Of a stretch of DNA of 64,000 bases, positions 61,925-64,000 are shown piece after piece. Position 1 is the stretch's first letter; every line of letters starts with the position of its first letter. Source of the stretch: Anaeromyxobacter paludicola (lineage in GTDB: Bacteria > Myxococcota > Myxococcia > Myxococcales > Anaeromyxobacteraceae); NCBI RefSeq assembly GCF_023169965.1, contig NZ_AP025592.1, forward strand, positions 4,030,001 through 4,094,000. The letters are read 5' to 3'. The position numbers and the translations under genes are program-made. The notes beneath the pieces are model-generated. The model searched no databases, had not been told where the DNA came from, and saw only the letters and a list, made by a program, of their open reading frames with translations.

Positions 61925-63183
61925 GAGACGGCGGACACGAGGGCGTTCCCGTGGGAGTTGGCCGGGCAGATCGGGGAGCCGCTCACGGTCACGGTCCGGG
62001 CCGCCGGGTCGAGGCGCAGCATGGCGCCGGAGGCGCGGTCGCCAGCATAGATCTTGCCGCCGCAGAGGGCGACGCTGCCGGGCTGCTGGGTGGTCGCGAC
62101 GAGCGACTGGACCGTGGGCACGCTGGTGGAGAGGTCCACCGGGAGGAAGCCGGCGCCGGTCGCCGGGGGCGTGGTGCCGTAGGCCTGGAAGCCGCAGGCG
62201 ACCCAGAGGGTGCTCCCCACGAGCGCCAGCTCGGCGGGGTCCTGGCAGCCGGTGAGCGTGACGGTCTGCGCGACGGTCTGGGTGGAGGGGTCGATGACCG
62301 CGAGCTTGCCGTCGCCGGCGGGGTTGAAGCTCGCATCGAGGTTGGCGAGCGTCACGTAGACCTTCCCGGTGGCGCCGACGCCCTCGGTGAAGGGGAGGAC
62401 GCGGTAGGGCAGCGCGTTCGCGCCGGCGTCGATGCGTGCGAGCACCTGGCCGCAGGAGCCACTCGCGGGGTGGGCGCAGGTGGCCTCCTTCGAGACGTCC
62501 ACCACCGCCACCGCGTTGAGCGGCGCGTACCCGTAGTTGGCCTGGAGGGCGACGTAGGCGCGGTCCTGCACGAAGCCGATGCCCTGCGGGTTCACCCCCT
62601 CGCCCGCCGCGCCGAGCGGGATCTCGTCCCGCACCGCCTTCGCGACCGGGTCGATCACCACCAGCGTGCCGGCCGGGGCGTTGGAGGCGTAGAGGAGGCC
62701 CGCGTGGACCGCGAGGTAGGAGAGGTCCGAGTAGCCGACGCTCGTGAGCGTGACCGCCTGGTTCTGGATGGCGCGGGTGCCGGCAAAGGTCACGCGCGAG
62801 AGGGTGTTGCTGAGGTCGTTGGCGACCCAGAGCTCGCCGCCCACCGGGACGAGGGCGTCCGGGCCGGCGTCGGTGGCGAGCGGCTCGCCGGCGGCGACGA
62901 GATCCTGCGTCGCCCCCTGGATGGCGTTGGTGTCGAAGCAGGCCGCGTAGACCGCGACCGCGCAGGTGCCGGTGGCGGCGCAGTCGGTGCAGACCCCCGC
63001 CTGGCAGGCCTCGCCGCTGCCGCAGGCGTGGCCGCAGGCGCCGCAGTTCTTCGCGTCGGTGCGGATCGAGGTGCAGGCGTCGGAGCAGACGAGCTGGTCG
63101 CCCGCGCAGACGAGGTCCTTGCTGCAGCCGGAGAGCGCGGCGAGGGCCACGAGGAGGAGGGTGGTGAGGGCGGTGCGCTTCAT
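61912..63183 (-). CDS. Lipoprotein with Cys-rich N-terminus and YVTN-type beta-propeller (BtuG-like candidate)
   Basis: 423 residues. Lipobox ALSGC (lipid Cys 20), then a Cys-rich region (about 26-70) with KNCGACGHACGSGEACQAGVC, a motif common in myxobacterial surface lipoproteins. From about 90 to 410 is a propeller with YVTN-like repeats: LWVANDLSNTLSRV, LYASNAPAGTLVVIDPVAKA, VYVTLANLDASFNPAGDGKL and LWVACGFQAYGT. In Bacteroides, BtuG is a surface propeller lipoprotein that captures B12 for BtuB; the neighbours here (TonB receptor, BtuF) fit that arrangement. Homology to BtuG itself is not established. It overlaps both neighbouring genes. Confidence 0.72.
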   Translation of the reverse strand: MKRTALTTLLLVALAALSGCSKDLVCAGDQLVCSDACTSIRTDAKNCGACGHACGSGEACQAGVCTDCAATGTCAVAVYAACFDTNAIQGATQDLVAAGEPLATDAGPDALVPVGGELWVANDLSNTLSRVTFAGTRAIQNQAVTLTSVGYSDLSYLAVHAGLLYASNAPAGTLVVIDPVAKAVRDEIPLGAAGEGVNPQGIGFVQDRAYVALQANYGYAPLNAVAVVDVSKEATCAHPASGSCGQVLARIDAGANALPYRVLPFTEGVGATGKVYVTLANLDASFNPAGDGKLAVIDPSTQTVAQTVTLTGCQDPAELALVGSTLWVACGFQAYGTTPPATGAGFLPVDLSTSVPTVQSLVATTQQPGSVALCGGKIYAGDRASGAMLRLDPAARTVTVSGSPICPANSHGNALVSAVSCAL

Positions 63184-64000
63184 GGGGCTCCTGGGGTGGT
63201 GCTCCCGGCGCGCAGGACCAGCAGGATCATGCGGCCGGGGAGCGGGTTTCCGAACGGATCGGTGAGGGTGCGGTCGTCGAGCAGGTTCTTCACCTCCACG
63301 CCGGCGCGGACGTCGGGCCGGGAGAGGAGGCGCAGGGAGGCGCCGGCGTTGAGCGTGGTCGCGGCCGGGACGGCGAGGAGGTTGCGCGAGTCCTGGTACT
63401 GCGACGAGACGTGGTGCAGCTCCACGTGGCCGCCGAAGGGGCCGGGCGCCACCGCCAGCCGGGCGTAGACGCGGTGGCGGGGCCGGTGCGGCACGTCGCG
63501 CCCCAGCTCGGCCGCCTCGCCGCGCAGGGTCTCGGTCACCTGGTAGGTGTAGGCCGCGGCGGCGGAGAGGCCGAGCGGCCCGACCGGCGCGCTCGCCACC
63601 TCCGCCTCGAGCCCCGCCGCGGACGCCTTGCCGTCGTTGAACGGCTTGAGCCGCCCCTGGCTCGCCGGCTGGTAGACGATGAGGTCGTCGTAGAGCGCGC
63701 CGAACGCCCCGAGGCTGGCGAGCCCGAGCCGGCCGTCGGCCACCAGGGCGGCGTCGGCGGTGAAGCTCGTCTCGGAGGCGAGGCCCGGGTTCGGCTGCAG
63801 GATGCCCTGCTGCAGGAAGAGCTCGGCGAAGCTCGGCGCGCGGAAGGTGCGGCCGGCGCTGGCGCGGACCGAGAGCGGCCCCGCGATCGCGAGGCTCGCC
63901 CCGAGCTTGCCCGAGAGCCCGCGGTACTGCCCCTGCGCCTCGGCGCGGCCGGCGGCGGTGAGCCGCAGCCGGCCGTCGGCGACGGCCGCCTCGTGCGAGA
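63180..64000 (-). CDS. TonB-dependent receptor (BtuB-like), 5' part beyond the window
   Basis: The frame is open to the window's edge, so at least 273 C-terminal residues of a larger receptor are present (typical size 600-750). Receptor-type motifs are visible: FRAPSFAELFLQQG and NPGLASETSF (conserved NPxLxPE-like), then repeated beta-strands (LYDDLIVYQ, LSAAAAYTYQVTET, HRVYARLAVAP) and VEVKNLLDDRTLTDPFGNPL near the end. It would import the compound delivered by the propeller lipoprotein and handled by the BtuF/C/D-like importer; a B12 role is inferred from the neighbours. Its stop overlaps the lipoprotein start by four bases. Confidence 0.85.
   Translation of the reverse strand, partial: SHEAAVADGRLRLTAAGRAEAQGQYRGLSGKLGASLAIAGPLSVRASAGRTFRAPSFAELFLQQGILQPNPGLASETSFTADAALVADGRLGLASLGAFGALYDDLIVYQPASQGRLKPFNDGKASAAGLEAEVASAPVGPLGLSAAAAYTYQVTETLRGEAAELGRDVPHRPRHRVYARLAVAPGPFGGHVELHHVSSQYQDSRNLLAVPAATTLNAGASLRLLSRPDVRAGVEVKNLLDDRTLTDPFGNPLPGRMILLVLRAGSTTPGAP

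Noticed and set aside
61912-63183. Cobalamin riboswitch in the corrinoid-type operon
   Set aside because: None is visible in the intergenic joints; a riboswitch would be upstream of the TonB-receptor gene, outside the window.

Overview
The window is a 64 kb piece of a very GC-rich (well above 70% by eye), gene-dense chromosome. It looks like a myxobacterium, most probably Anaeromyxobacter or a close relative. Pointers are an adjacent mglB-mglA pair followed by a Glt/Agl-type (gliding-machinery) envelope operon, a DUF4388 protein, several Cys-rich lipoproteins, heavy GTG start use and many 4-base stop/start overlaps. These assignments rest on reading protein motifs; no database search was run. 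I see no phage, insertion sequence or CRISPR array.

Layout. 1-4.2 kb: 3' end of a nicotinate phosphoribosyltransferase gene, a flavin-binding/GNAT fusion, a small PspC-domain gene with a hairpin over its ribosome site, and a membrane glycosyltransferase. 4.3-11.6 kb (minus): a six-gene hydrogenase-4-like membrane complex whose large subunit has lost its Ni-Fe cysteine ligands, so it resembles the energy-converting-hydrogenase-related (Ehr) complexes and is probably not a hydrogenase. 11.7-17.3 kb: small secreted protein, truD, DUF4388 protein, DsbA-like protein, radical SAM protein. 17.4-20.9 kb: a large Big/Ca-binding-type lipoprotein, tadA, two tRNA-Ser genes and the SRP RNA. 20.9-23.7 kb: the classic dnaX-ebfC-recR cluster. 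23.9-39.8 kb: mglB, mglA and a nine-gene envelope cluster (TPR proteins, a TPR lipoprotein, an AgmX/PglI-type TonB-like protein, a giant FG-GAP/Ig-like surface protein). 39.9-42.6 kb: comM and recA. 42.6-47.6 kb (minus): a compositionally odd beta-propeller lipoprotein, and a peptidase/propeller/outer-membrane-barrel fusion coupled to a small DUF1285-like gene. 47.7-57.2 kb: cinA, pgpA, pssA, nth, def, priA, galU and two genes of unknown role. 57.2-64 kb: an outer-membrane barrel protein and a minus-strand uptake operon (TonB receptor, beta-propeller lipoprotein, BtuF/BtuC/BtuD-like ABC importer, plus an amidohydrolase), most likely for cobalamin or another corrinoid.

How it fits together. 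Three multi-gene systems stand out. The Ehr-like complex would couple electron transfer from a ferredoxin-like donor to ion translocation. The MglBA/Glt cluster joins a polarity GTPase switch to a trans-envelope TPR/TonB-like apparatus in one locus. The corrinoid-type operon pairs an outer-membrane receptor with a surface propeller lipoprotein, an arrangement reminiscent of BtuB-BtuG of Bacteroides. The remainder is mainly DNA replication and repair, tRNA modification and phospholipid synthesis.
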